A stretch of DNA of 64,000 bases from Halotalea alkalilenta (GTDB lineage: Bacteria > Pseudomonadota > Gammaproteobacteria > Pseudomonadales > Halomonadaceae): assembly GCF_001648175.1 (NCBI RefSeq), contig NZ_CP015243.1, positions 2,542,001 through 2,606,000 on the forward strand, written 5' to 3'. Of the stretch, positions 35,975-44,724 are shown piece by piece (within the stretch, counting starts at the first letter, position 1; each line of letters begins with the position of its first letter). Both the position numbers and the translations under genes were made by a program. The notes under the pieces are model-generated. The model was not told the origin of the DNA. It ran no database searches and was given only the letters and a program-made list of their open reading frames with translations.

Positions 35975-37203
35975 TGCTCGACGCCCAGGCGGTACTCGCC
36001 GGCTGCGATCGTCTGGCGACCCTCTCGAGTCTCGAAGACGGTATCGAGCGGGTCTATCTCTCAAGCGAACATGCGCGGGCCAACCAGTTGGTCGGCGAGT
36101 GGGCCGAGTCAGCGGGTATGCGCACCTGGCAGGATGCGGCCGGCAATCTCTGCGCCCGTTTGGAGGGGCGCCGTCCTGGCATGCCCGCCTTGCTGCTCGC
36201 TTCTCACCTCGACACGGTGCCCCATGCCGGCCGCTACGACGGCATTCTCGGCGTGCTGGTCGCGATCGCGGTGATCGGCCGGCTCAAGCGCGACAAGCGC
36301 CAGCTGCCCTTTGCCGTGGAGCTCGCGGGCTTCGCCGACGAGGAGGGCACTCGCTTTGGCGCTACACTGCTCGGCAGCCGGGCGCTGGCGGGCAGCTGGG
36401 ACCCCGATTGGTGGCAGCTGACCGACGCCAAGGGAATCAGTCTCGAGCAGGCGTTTTCAGCGTTCGGCCTCGATCCCGCACGTGTCGGCGAAGCGGCGCG
36501 GGATCCCGCATCGCTGATAGGCTACCTGGAGGTCCATATCGAGCAGGGGCCGGTGCTGGAGGCGCGTGACCGCGCGCTCGGGGTGGTCACCTCGATCGCG
36601 GGTGCCCGTCGTTTCGCCGTCACCCTGGAGGGGCAGGCCGGGCACGCGGGTACCAACCCGTTCGCGCTGCGTCACGATGCGCTGTGTGCCGCCAGCGAAG
36701 CAGTGTTGTCGATCGAGACGCTATCGCGGGCGGCCGGCTGTGTCGGTACCGTGGGCCAGCTCACTGTCTCCCCGGGGGCGGTCAATGTGATTCCCGGCCG
36801 GGTCGATTTTTCCATCGACCTGCGTGGAGAGGAGGATGCCACTCGTGACCGCGTCTGGCATGCGATCGATGAGACCCTGTCGCGGATCGGTGAGGCCCGG
36901 GGAGTGTCGGTGAGTCGCCGGGAGACCCACCGGGCATCGGCTCAGCTCTGCTCCCCGCGGCTTCAGGAGATCGTCGCCGAGGGTATTCGCGCCACCGGCG
37001 ACACGGCGCCGCTGCGTCTGTTCAGCGGCGCAGGCCACGACGCCATGGCAGTCGGTGCGCTTACCGAGGTGGGAATGCTCTTCGTGCGCTGCGCAGGCGG
37101 AATCAGCCATCATCCCGACGAGGCGGTGAGCCAGCAGGATGTCGCTCGCGCCATCGACGCGCTCGAGGCCTCGGTACTGGCACTGGCGCGGCGCTGCGAC
37201 TGA
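35971..37203 (+). CDS. allantoate amidohydrolase (AllC/HpxK-like, M20 family)
   Basis: Metal-dependent amidase that converts allantoate to ureidoglycine with loss of ammonia and CO2. It has 410 residues. Metal-site motifs are ASHLDTVPHAGRYDG, GFADEEGTRFG and YLEVHIEQGPVLE, and near the C-terminus RLFSGAGHDAMAVG and GGISHHPDE. The family also includes N-carbamoyl-amino-acid hydrolases, but the gene partner is the ureidoglycine aminotransferase, so allantoate is favoured. ATG 35971 has AGGAG (35958-35962) 8 bases upstream and overlaps the upstream stop. A second ATG follows at once. Confidence 0.88.
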   Translation: MMLDAQAVLAGCDRLATLSSLEDGIERVYLSSEHARANQLVGEWAESAGMRTWQDAAGNLCARLEGRRPGMPALLLASHLDTVPHAGRYDGILGVLVAIAVIGRLKRDKRQLPFAVELAGFADEEGTRFGATLLGSRALAGSWDPDWWQLTDAKGISLEQAFSAFGLDPARVGEAARDPASLIGYLEVHIEQGPVLEARDRALGVVTSIAGARRFAVTLEGQAGHAGTNPFALRHDALCAASEAVLSIETLSRAAGCVGTVGQLTVSPGAVNVIPGRVDFSIDLRGEEDATRDRVWHAIDETLSRIGEARGVSVSRRETHRASAQLCSPRLQEIVAEGIRATGDTAPLRLFSGAGHDAMAVGALTEVGMLFVRCAGGISHHPDEAVSQQDVARAIDALEASVLALARRCD

Positions 37204-37206
37204 GCT

Positions 37207-37240
37207 CGCACCGATCCGCCGCGCGCGGCGGATCGGTGCG
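37207..37240. terminator. 34-bp perfect palindrome between convergent allantoate genes
   Basis: CGCACCGATCCGCCGC (37207-37222), GC, then the exact reverse complement (37225-37240). It fills almost the whole 38-bp gap between the stops of the allantoate amidohydrolase and uraD. As RNA it gives a 15-16-bp hairpin for both transcripts. There is almost no T run on either side, so it may act as a bidirectional barrier rather than a classical terminator. Confidence 0.7.
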
Positions 37241-37241
37241 T

Positions 37242-37763
37242 TCATGCGACCAGCTGGCTCAGCCGAAGCCGTGCGATGCGGTCGATCTGCGCCAGCGCCT
37301 CGGTGAACTCCTGGTCGGATTCACGCGGCAGGCGGCGCTCCATTTCCGCCAGGATCCGATCGGCGTCGAGCCCGGCCACTGCAATGATGAAGGGAAAACC
37401 GTGGCGCTCCCGATAGGCGCGGTTGAGCTCGGTCATTCGCTCGATCTTGGCGCTGCTCGCCTCGCTCAGACCGGCACCGCGCTGTTCGCGCTGGGAGTCC
37501 AGGGTCAACGACTCAAGCCTGCGGCCGCCAAGCTCGGGGTGGGCCAGAACCAGCGCCCGCTTGGCCTCGACCGAGGCGACGGCGACCTGGTGGCGAAACC
37601 TCTCCACCAGGGTCTCGAAGTCACCAAAGGGGCGCTCGCGGTGGGCGAGCTCGGCGACCCACGACGAATGCTCGTAGACGCCGCCCAGGCGGGCGACGAA
37701 CTCGTCTCGCTCCAGTCGCTCCAGTTCGGCCAGCGGCCAGGGGGCGGGCGAAGTCTGATGCAT
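37242..37763 (-). CDS. uraD: OHCU decarboxylase (UraD)
   Basis: Converts 2-oxo-4-hydroxy-4-carboxy-5-ureidoimidazoline to S-allantoin, the last step of urate degradation to allantoin. It has 173 residues. Motifs: GGVYEHSSWVAELA, the catalytic His75 in LAHPELGG, EASSAKIERMTELNRAY, and RHGFPFIIAVAG. ATG 37763 gives MHQTSPAPWPLAELERL, the usual length; a longer frame to 37826 adds nothing recognisable. It is divergent from uraH. Confidence 0.95.
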   Translation of the reverse strand: MHQTSPAPWPLAELERLERDEFVARLGGVYEHSSWVAELAHRERPFGDFETLVERFRHQVAVASVEAKRALVLAHPELGGRRLESLTLDSQREQRGAGLSEASSAKIERMTELNRAYRERHGFPFIIAVAGLDADRILAEMERRLPRESDQEFTEALAQIDRIARLRLSQLVA

Positions 37764-37925
37764 GGCGATTCTCTCGTAAAAGCGCCGCGAAAGCGGCGGT
37801 GTGATGATGCAATCGGCGATCGACAATCGCGATCACCGCTCGATTCGACCGGTTCGCGCTCCCTTCCAGAGCCCGTTACAACGGTGCATGACAGCACCCG
37901 ATGAATGCCAGGAGGCAGTAACCGC

Positions 37926-38255
37926 ATGACCCGACTTTCGACCCATGTCCTCGACCAGCGCAACGGCAAGCCGGCCGCGGGTGTCCTGGTGACGCTCACG
38001 CGAGTGGGAGACCCTGAGCCCATCGCACGGCTGCGCACCAACGCTGACGGCCGCCTCGACGCACCGCTGTTGGAAGAGGGTGAAGGCGGCACCTACCAGC
38101 TGGAGTTCGAGGTCAAGGACTACTTCGAGGCCAGCGGTGTCTCTTCACCGTTTCTCGACCGGGTGCCGGTACAGGTCACGCTCGCCGCGACCGAGTCCTA
38201 CCACGTACCGCTTTTGATCACTCCTTGGTCGTACAGCGTCTATCGCGGCAGCTGA
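37926..38255 (+). CDS. uraH: 5-hydroxyisourate hydrolase (transthyretin-related)
   Basis: Hydrolyses 5-hydroxyisourate to OHCU, the substrate of UraD. It has 109 residues. The N-terminal motif is LSTHVLDQRNGKPAAG with His7, and the C-terminal signature tetrapeptide is YRGS, exactly as in the family. AGGAGG at 37910-37915 supports ATG 37926. Its next neighbour on the right is AT-rich DNA unlike the cluster. Confidence 0.96.
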   Translation: MTRLSTHVLDQRNGKPAAGVLVTLTRVGDPEPIARLRTNADGRLDAPLLEEGEGGTYQLEFEVKDYFEASGVSSPFLDRVPVQVTLAATESYHVPLLITPWSYSVYRGS

Positions 38256-38302
38256 GACTAATCTTTATTAGAAGAGAATGATGCATAATTTATATATAAT
38301 GA

Positions 38303-38319
38303 TCAACATGTTATGTTGA
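38303..38319. repeat. short perfect inverted repeat at the edge of AT-rich DNA
   Basis: TCAACAT-GTT-ATGTTGA, 7-bp arms, 48 bp after uraH, at the start of the AT-rich stretch. No partner copy was seen at the other edge. Confidence 0.5.
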
Positions 38320-38365
38320 ATCAGCTTGCCTGCCGATGATAGAGGCTGTTGCTCTGATTCCGCCA

Positions 38366-38399
38366 CTGTGTCCAGATTGGTCCATCCATCTGGACGCAG
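38366..38399. repeat. 12-bp hairpin in the AT-rich gap after uraH
   Basis: CTGTGTCCAGAT and ATCTGGACGCAG pair at 11 of 12 positions, and the remaining pair is G-U in RNA. The loop is 10 bases. No T run follows. It could be a structured RNA element or a relic of a mobile element end. Confidence 0.55.
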
Positions 38400-38492
38400 C
38401 CCCGTGAGCGTTATCAGATGCAACATGAGCATATCGCTGTTCTACGCGATCGACCTCATTGCTGCTCACATAGTAAGGCAAGGATTATTCGC

Positions 38493-39494
38493 TTAGTTTT
38501 CTACTATTCTCCGTATCTCTTCGGCAGCATATTCGGTGAGCATTTCATGTCCGCCGTCAAATATGTTTAGTGATAGATGCTTGTAATCCCTCTCATAAAA
38601 AACACCTCTATCGCCGAGAAATTTATCGAAGGATGGAGACGCAGCTCTTGTTAAGAGATCTGCTGTCTGCTCTGCGCTCACTAAATGCTCCCAATCTCCG
38701 CCTTCATGCTTTACCATCTTATTATAAAATAAAATCGAGTGTGATATGGGTACAGCGCCTTGGTAGCCGTCGTTTAGTCCAGCATAAATTATCAGCGAAG
38801 GGTATCTTTTGTTTTCAAGCTCCCAGCGTAGAGGAGATCTTGCCTTCACCTCTTCTTGATTCAACGTCTCAACTGACCTGGTACAATTGAATATATCATC
38901 GGCATATTTTCGATTATTTGCTTTAGACTGCCAGTACCATGCTCCTAGGTCGCTGATAGGAACCCAGGCTATATAGGCTTTTGCTGGTATTTTTTCTTTA
39001 AGATATGCTCCCAAGGTTGCATATCCTCCACCAGACGCACCTATGACAATAATATTATCCATGTCTACATTCATATTGTTTAAACTATACGATATGGCAT
39101 CGTTTATATCATCGATGACATCGTCACTTAGACAGGCATTAGAATTGTTGTTTGGCCCTTGCATATGTGGATGAATATAGTTCCAATTGTTTTCAGCCGA
39201 AAGGATGGAAAGCGGATCGTTTTGATCATATCCGCCTGACCATGTATGTAGACTTACAATCAGTGGTCGAGAGGAAGCGTCAGCAGATTTAAATATATAG
39301 GCTGGCTGATTTCGTTCGGGTGTGATGATGCTTTCAAATCTGTCATCCCAGTTTCTTTTTCTAGTGTCATCCCAAAGATTATCTATTGAAGATAATTTAG
39401 TGAATACTTTTGGGCCAATAGTTGCACCCATGGCTCCAACAGCCATTAAAATTATTGAGGAGGATGCTATTAAAATCGATTTCTTGAATTTCAT
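38493..39494 (-). CDS. secreted or membrane-anchored alpha/beta hydrolase
   Basis: 333 residues. The N-terminus MKFKKSILIASSSIILMAVGAMG is a signal peptide or anchor. The body has a serine-hydrolase elbow GASGGGYATLGAY preceded by LIVSLHTWSGGYDQND (oxyanion strand), and late acid and His candidates in AGLNDGYQG and FDGGHEML, resembling prolyl-oligopeptidase or polyhydroxyalkanoate-depolymerase-like enzymes. The substrate is unknown. The gene is strikingly AT-rich (many AAT, ATA and TTA codons) against GC-rich neighbours and splits the purine cluster, so it was probably acquired horizontally. An ATG at 39542 is in frame; neither start has a clear ribosome binding site, and 39494 was chosen because the signal peptide starts there. 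Confidence 0.75.
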   Translation of the reverse strand: MKFKKSILIASSSIILMAVGAMGATIGPKVFTKLSSIDNLWDDTRKRNWDDRFESIITPERNQPAYIFKSADASSRPLIVSLHTWSGGYDQNDPLSILSAENNWNYIHPHMQGPNNNSNACLSDDVIDDINDAISYSLNNMNVDMDNIIVIGASGGGYATLGAYLKEKIPAKAYIAWVPISDLGAWYWQSKANNRKYADDIFNCTRSVETLNQEEVKARSPLRWELENKRYPSLIIYAGLNDGYQGAVPISHSILFYNKMVKHEGGDWEHLVSAEQTADLLTRAASPSFDKFLGDRGVFYERDYKHLSLNIFDGGHEMLTEYAAEEIRRIVEN

Positions 39495-39592
39495 AGGAGC
39501 CTGAGGAGGGAAAATTAACCAAGTGATATCATTTGGTATCATTTTGACACAATTCTTGGGGCCTTGTACATGACTTTTTAATAAACTCTTAA

Positions 39593-39766
39593 GTCAAGGC
39601 GCTAGGTCAGCACCGGGTGCAGAAACAGGCTCAGACTGATGCCGTCGACGTCCTCAGTCGCTGGTTAGACCAGTTGTTGGCTGATTCATCTATACCCACT
39701 CTTCGGTTCGGTCATCGTGGTGACAACTACAGAGGCCTATCCTCGATGAAATGCGCTGCCACCTAG
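39593..39766 (+). pseudogene. possible coding remnant, unrecognised
   Basis: Open for 57 codons without an initiator near its start, ending in TAG at 39764-39766. The translation (VKALGQHRVQKQAQTDAVD, then VLSRWLDQLLADSSIPTLR) looks protein-like, but I do not recognise a family. It lies in the AT-rich to GC-rich transition behind the hydrolase gene and could be a fragment left by an insertion. Confidence 0.25.
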
Positions 39767-39905
39767 AATGGCACCTAAGGCTATACGTGGCCCGGTATGC
39801 CTACCTTCCATTCAATCGTGCTCGAAGCTGAGCTTGCGTCTGGAGAATGCTGGTTGGGGAAAGGGGCATGGTCAAATGTTGGTAAGCTCAAGTCGAGGCG
39901 CTCAT
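39767..39905. other. region between the AT-rich insert and the permease remnant
   Basis: Together with 39495-39592 this is the part of the 591-base gap not covered by the two remnants. A GC-rich motif CGCCGCGTGCGGCGGG occurs just beyond, inside the remnant. No promoter, terminator or intact gene was recognised here. Confidence 0.4.
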
Positions 39906-40085
39906 TCAGCCGCCGCTTCGCGACGGTTCGCCGCGTGCGGCGGGCTGTGACCAGCCGCGCGCGGCGGGGATCGAGAGGCTGGCCAGGATCGCGGTGAGGC
40001 CGACGGTGACGATCGACGATGAGAATATCTCGCGCAGCGCTTCGCAGTCCCGCCAGTGCCTGGGGATCCACCCCGCCCTGGCGGG
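39906..40085 (-). pseudogene. decayed 3' end of an NCS2 xanthine/uracil permease
   Basis: Directly after the guaD stop and in the same frame, 59 sense codons run to a TGA at 39906-39908. The segment ALREIFSSSIVTVGLTAI followed by LASLSIP resembles the last transmembrane segment of NCS2 xanthine/uracil permeases, typically ALREIFxSGIxTGGLTAILLNLLLP. The first about 11 residues after the guaD stop look non-coding. No start codon or upstream permease sequence remains, so this is read as a remnant fused behind guaD by deletion. Family assignment is from memory of the motif. Confidence 0.5.
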
Positions 40086-41402
40086 TCAATCAGCGCGTCG
40101 GTAGCGCGGCTCGCCCATCACGTAAGTGCAGGCGACGCAGCGGTCGTCGCCGAGCATCATCAGGTCGAACAGCAGTTCGTCGAGACGTGACTCGCGGCTC
40201 TCTCGCTTGCGCGCCATCAGCGGTGTGCCGGCGGTGTCGAGTATCACCACATCGGCCTCGTTGCCGGGTGCGAAGCTGCCCACATGCCGCTCGATACCCA
40301 GCGTGCGGGCGTTGCCGAGGGTGAGGCGGTAGAACGCCTGCCACACCGGCAGCGGGTAGCCGTTGAGCTGGCAGACCTTGTAGGCATCCTGGAGCGTCTG
40401 CAGTTGGGAGAGGCTGGTACCGGCACCGATGTCGGTGGCAAGGGCCAGGTTGACGCCCTGGGCGCGCGCCGCGCGCCAGTCGAACAGGCCGCTGCCGAGG
40501 AACAAATTGGAGCTGGGGCAGACGGTGATCGCCGCGTCGGCTTCGCGCAGGCGGCGGCGCACGCTGTCATCGATGTGGATGGCGTGGCCGAAGAAGCAGC
40601 GGCTCCTCAGCAGTCCGGCGCGAGCGTAGACGTCCAGATAGTCGTCGGCCTCGGGGTAGAGGCTTGCGACCCATTCGATCTCGGCGCGGTTCTCGCTCAG
40701 GTGGGTCTGCATCGCAATGCCGGGGAAGTCATCGAGGAAGCGCCCGGCGGCGGCCAGCTGTTCGGGGCTCGAAGTCGGCGCGAAGCGCGGCGAGAGTACG
40801 TATTCGAGACGGCCGTTGTCGTGCCAGCGCTCGAGCAGCCGGCGTGAGTCGGCGATGCCCTTGACCGGATCGTCGCGCAGCGCCTCGGGGGCGTTGCGGT
40901 CCATCAGCACCTTGCCGGTCATCAGCCGCATGTCGTAGCGCTTGGCGGCGGTGAACAGCGCCTCGACCGAGTTCTCGTGGCTGGTGGCGAAGACCATCGC
41001 GCAGGTGGTGCCGTGGCGCAGCTGTTCGTCGATGAACGCCTCGGCGATCCGGTCGGCATAGTCACGATCGCGAAAGCGCGACTCTTCGGGGAAGGTGTAG
41101 TTGTTCAACCAGTCGAGCAGCTGTCGGCCATAGGAGGCGATGATTCCGAGCTGGGCGAAATGCAGATGGGCGTCGATGAAGCCCGGCATGATCAGCCGTT
41201 GGGGATAGTGCTCCAGCACGGTGTCGGCGTGCAGGGTCGGCAACAGCGTCTCGGCATCATCGAGTGCCGCTATCCGCCCGTTCTCGATCACCAGCAGGCC
41301 GTCGGCGAAATAGCCGAGGCTGCCCTCGCGCGGCCGGTCTTCGTCGCCCGGGTCGTCGAGAAAGTGGAGGATGGGGCCGCGAAGCGCACGCCGCATGGTC
41401 AT
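40086..41402 (-). CDS. guaD: guanine deaminase
   Basis: Zinc amidohydrolase that converts guanine to xanthine and ammonia. It has 438 residues. The metal motif PGFIDAHLHFAQLG has His79 and His81. Further motifs are MQTHLSENRAEIEWV, FFGHAIHIDDS and LALATDIGAGTSLS, all as in the family. ATG 41402 overlaps the xdhC stop (ATGA), so guaD is the last gene of xdhABC-guaD. The open frame continues to 42002, but that part lies inside xdhC. The permease remnant begins directly after the stop. Confidence 0.96.
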   Translation of the reverse strand: MTMRRALRGPILHFLDDPGDEDRPREGSLGYFADGLLVIENGRIAALDDAETLLPTLHADTVLEHYPQRLIMPGFIDAHLHFAQLGIIASYGRQLLDWLNNYTFPEESRFRDRDYADRIAEAFIDEQLRHGTTCAMVFATSHENSVEALFTAAKRYDMRLMTGKVLMDRNAPEALRDDPVKGIADSRRLLERWHDNGRLEYVLSPRFAPTSSPEQLAAAGRFLDDFPGIAMQTHLSENRAEIEWVASLYPEADDYLDVYARAGLLRSRCFFGHAIHIDDSVRRRLREADAAITVCPSSNLFLGSGLFDWRAARAQGVNLALATDIGAGTSLSQLQTLQDAYKVCQLNGYPLPVWQAFYRLTLGNARTLGIERHVGSFAPGNEADVVILDTAGTPLMARKRESRESRLDELLFDLMMLGDDRCVACTYVMGEPRYRRAD

Positions 41403-42271
41403 CGGTCTGTATCCTGATCTGTTGGTGGGGGGCTGGCCTCGAGCAGCTCGAGCGAGGCGCCATCCAGGCCGCGCCGGGTTTGCATCGGGCGGGCGGGCGC
41501 CATCGCCAGCAGTTCCGCGGCGACCGCGAGGGCGATCTCGGCCGGGCGCTTGCGCCCGGCGCAGGCGGCGCCGATCGGGCAGCGTACTTGGTCGAGCCGC
41601 GCGTCGTCGAAGCCGCGAGTGGCCAGCCGATGGCGAAAGCGCGACCATTTGGTCTTCGACCCGATGAGGCCGATCGAAGCCAGGTCGTCGCGCGCCAGCA
41701 GCGCCTCGATCAGCCGCTCGTCCTCGAGGTGATCGTGGGTCATCACCAGGCAGTGGCTGCCGGGCACGAGCCGTGCCGCTGCCTCGGTGTCGAAGCTCTG
41801 GTGCACCCGGGTGCGCGGGCCATGATCGAGACTCGCCGCCTCGCGTGCCGCACGGCGGGAGTCGAACCAATCCAGCCGCCACGGCAGCTCGCGGACCAGG
41901 CGTTCCAGCGCGATACCGACATGACCGGCCCCGAACAGTGCCAAGCGCAGCTCGGCGCCTGGATAGCACTCGAGCAGCGCGGCCAGATGCCCCCCGCAGC
42001 ATTGCTGGGCGCGAGCGCCGAGGGCGAATCGTTCGAGCCGGATGTCCGGTTGGCCCCGAGCGAGCAGCGCGCGGGCGCTTTCGATCAGCTGCTGCTCGAA
42101 GCGCCCGCCGCCGAGGGTATCGTAGTGACGCTCCAGGGCCACCACCATCTTGGCCCCGGGTTCACGAGGAGTGGAGCCCGCGCAGGCGACCAGCGAGACC
42201 AGTACGTGCGGCTCGCCGTCGCGCTGCAGCTGCGCCAGCGCGTCGCTCCAGCCGAGCGGCGTATCGCTCAC
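41399..42271 (-). CDS. xdhC: xanthine dehydrogenase accessory protein XdhC
   Basis: Binds molybdenum cofactor and inserts it, after sulfuration, into the XdhB subunit. It has 290 residues. The N-terminal XdhC motif region includes CAGSTPREPGAKMVV and RAQQCCGG, and a Rossmann-like part carries LALFGAGHVGIAL. GTG 42271 is the start, overlapping the xdhB stop (GTGA), so the genes are translationally coupled. It overlaps guaD by 4 bp on the other side. Confidence 0.95.
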   Translation of the reverse strand: MSDTPLGWSDALAQLQRDGEPHVLVSLVACAGSTPREPGAKMVVALERHYDTLGGGRFEQQLIESARALLARGQPDIRLERFALGARAQQCCGGHLAALLECYPGAELRLALFGAGHVGIALERLVRELPWRLDWFDSRRAAREAASLDHGPRTRVHQSFDTEAAARLVPGSHCLVMTHDHLEDERLIEALLARDDLASIGLIGSKTKWSRFRHRLATRGFDDARLDQVRCPIGAACAGRKRPAEIALAVAAELLAMAPARPMQTRRGLDGASLELLEASPPPTDQDTDR

Positions 42272-44724
42272 GTCTGCACCTGCGCGGCGACGCGCGGCGT
42301 CTTCGCCATATCGATCTCGCGCATCGCCTGACAAGCGAACAGCACCCGCTCCGGGGTCGCCGGGGTGTCGAGGCGGGGATTGAGCCGATAGTCACCGATG
42401 CTCGAGATCGCATCGCGCAGTGCCGCCCAGGCCGAGATCGCGAGCATGAATGGCGGCTCGCCCACCGCCTTGGAGCGATAGATCGTCACCTCCGAGTTGG
42501 GATGTCCCTCGAGCAGCGCGACGCGGAAATCGATCGGCGCATCATCGAACGCGGGAATCTTGTAGGTCGAAGGGTTGACGGTGGTCAGCTGCCCCTCGGC
42601 GTTCCACTTGAGCTCCTCGCTGGTCAGCCAGCCGAGACCCTGGATGTAGCCGCCTTCCACCTGCCCGAGGTCGATCGCAGGATTGAGCGACTCACCGACG
42701 TCGTGGAGGATGTCGGCGCGCACCACCCGGTACTCACCGCTGAGGCTATCGATCTCGACCTCGCTCACCGCGGCGCCGTAGGCGAAGTAGTAGAACGGCC
42801 GGCCGCGCGCGGCGCGCTTGTCGTAGCCGATCTTGGGGGTGGAGTAATGCCCCTCGGCGAACAGCGCCACCCTCGCCATGTAGGCCTGCTGGACCAGTGC
42901 CGCCCAATCGAGTCGGAAGGATTCCCCTTCGAGCGTGGTCGCGCGCAGCTCACCGTCGGCCAGCGCGAGTGAGTCGGGCGCGAGCGCATGCCGCTCGGCG
43001 GCGAACGCGTAGAGGCGAGATCGCAGGGTCAGCGCCGCCTCGCGCGCCGCCATCGCGTTCAGGTCGGCGCCGGAGGAGGCAGCGGTCGGCGAGGTGTTGG
43101 GCACTTTGTCGGTACGCGTCGCACTGATTCGCACCAGTTCGAGGGGAAGGCCGAGTTCTCGCGCCACCACCTGGCATACCTTGGTATGCAGCCCCTGTCC
43201 CATCTCGGTGCCGCCGTGGTTGGCCAGGACGCTGCCGTCGGTATAGATGCGCACCAGGGCGCCCGCCTGGTTGAGGTGGGCGGCGGTGAACGAGATGCCG
43301 AACTTGACCGGGGTCAGCGCCAGCCCACGTTTTACCACCGGGCTGGCCGCGTTGTACTGGCGGATCTGCTGCCGGCGCGTGCGGTAGTCGCTGTCGCGCT
43401 CCAGCTGCTCGACCAGCGACTGGATCAGGTGCTGCTCGATGCGCTGGCCGTAGTGGGTCTCGTCCCGGCCCGGCGCGTAGAGATTGCGCTTGCGCACGTC
43501 TAGGGGGTCGAGGCCGAGGCGGCGCGCGATGTCGTCCAGCGCGTTCTCGATCGGCATCATCCCCTGGGGGCCGCCGAAGCCGCGAAAGGCGGTGTTGGAG
43601 GCGGTGTGGGTCATCGCCCGGTGGCCGGTCACCCTGGCGCTGCCGAGATAGTAGGCGTTGTCGGCGTGAAACATCGCGCGGTCGACCACACCTTCGGAAA
43701 GATCCGGTGAGTGGCCGCAGTCGCCGATCAGCTCGATCTCCGCGCCGTGGATCAGGCCGTCGTCGTCGAAGCCGATCCGGTAGCGGTTATGGAATGGATG
43801 GCGCTTGCCGGTAAAGCGCATGTCGGTTTCGCGCGGCATGCGGAACTTGACCGCGCGCCCGGTTCGCCAGGCCGCCAGCGCGGCCAGCGCGCCGAGCGCG
43901 GCCGCCTGGCTCTCCTTGCCACCGAAGCCGCCGCCCATGCGGCGCACCTCGGCGACGATCCGATGCAGCGGCAGCCCCAACACCTCGGCGACCAGTTTCT
44001 GCACTTCGCTCGGATGCTGGCTCGAGGTGAGGATTCGCAGGCCGTCGTCGTCCCACGGCTCGGCGAGGGCGATCTGCCCCTCGAGATAGAAATGCTCCTG
44101 GCCACCGATGAACTGCTCGCCCTCGACGTGGTGGGGCGCGGCCTCGAGCGCTTGGCGCCAATCCCCTTCGGGGCCTGCGTGGCGCTGCTCCGAGGTGCCG
44201 TTGTCGTCGGCCAGCACGCCGGTGCGGTCGAGCGGCGCGGGAGTGGCCCGGCACTGGACGTGCTCAGGCAGCACGGTGAGCCCCTGGCGAACCGCCTCGA
44301 CCGGGTCGAGGGAGGGGATGCGATCGACGTACTCGACCGAGGCCAGGGCGACAGCCTGGCGCGCCGCGCGCAGGCTGGTGGCGACCACCGCGAACAGCGC
44401 CTGACCGGCATAGCGCACCTCACCCTCGGCGAGCAGCGGGTCGCCGGGGTAGACCGCGCCGACTTCGTTGTGGCCGGGAATGTCCGCCGCGGTGAGTACC
44501 TCGACCACCCCCGGGGCACGGCGAACCGCATCCAGCGCAAGGCGCCCGAGCCCGGCGCTGGCGCGGCTGGAGAGGCCGATGGCGAGGTGCAGGAGGCCGC
44601 TCGGCTCGGTGAGGTCATCGATGTAGGAGGCTCGCCCGGTGACGTGCCCGACGGCGCTGTCGTGGGCCGGAGAGGCATTGTCGCTGCCCGCCCGGCGAGC
44701 GGGTAGACCTATGAGGCTGCGCAT
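42268..44724 (-). CDS. xdhB: xanthine dehydrogenase molybdopterin-binding subunit
   Basis: Large catalytic subunit oxidising hypoxanthine and xanthine to urate. It has 818 residues. Molybdopterin motifs are QEHFYLEGQ, RRMGGGFGGKESQA, AFRGFGGPQG, and the catalytic glutamate region SKAVGEPPFMLA near the C-terminus. It overlaps xdhA by one base (TGATG) and xdhC by 4 bp. Confidence 0.97.
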   Translation of the reverse strand: MRSLIGLPARRAGSDNASPAHDSAVGHVTGRASYIDDLTEPSGLLHLAIGLSSRASAGLGRLALDAVRRAPGVVEVLTAADIPGHNEVGAVYPGDPLLAEGEVRYAGQALFAVVATSLRAARQAVALASVEYVDRIPSLDPVEAVRQGLTVLPEHVQCRATPAPLDRTGVLADDNGTSEQRHAGPEGDWRQALEAAPHHVEGEQFIGGQEHFYLEGQIALAEPWDDDGLRILTSSQHPSEVQKLVAEVLGLPLHRIVAEVRRMGGGFGGKESQAAALGALAALAAWRTGRAVKFRMPRETDMRFTGKRHPFHNRYRIGFDDDGLIHGAEIELIGDCGHSPDLSEGVVDRAMFHADNAYYLGSARVTGHRAMTHTASNTAFRGFGGPQGMMPIENALDDIARRLGLDPLDVRKRNLYAPGRDETHYGQRIEQHLIQSLVEQLERDSDYRTRRQQIRQYNAASPVVKRGLALTPVKFGISFTAAHLNQAGALVRIYTDGSVLANHGGTEMGQGLHTKVCQVVARELGLPLELVRISATRTDKVPNTSPTAASSGADLNAMAAREAALTLRSRLYAFAAERHALAPDSLALADGELRATTLEGESFRLDWAALVQQAYMARVALFAEGHYSTPKIGYDKRAARGRPFYYFAYGAAVSEVEIDSLSGEYRVVRADILHDVGESLNPAIDLGQVEGGYIQGLGWLTSEELKWNAEGQLTTVNPSTYKIPAFDDAPIDFRVALLEGHPNSEVTIYRSKAVGEPPFMLAISAWAALRDAISSIGDYRLNPRLDTPATPERVLFACQAMREIDMAKTPRVAAQVQT

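Noticed and set aside
38570..38890. 106-codon frame on the + strand inside the hydrolase gene
   Set aside because: Antisense to a gene with a signal peptide and serine-hydrolase motifs.
39781..40089. 102-codon frame on the minus strand after guaD
   Set aside because: Arg/Pro-rich and low complexity; the neighbouring frame carries the permease-like segment and is the better reading.
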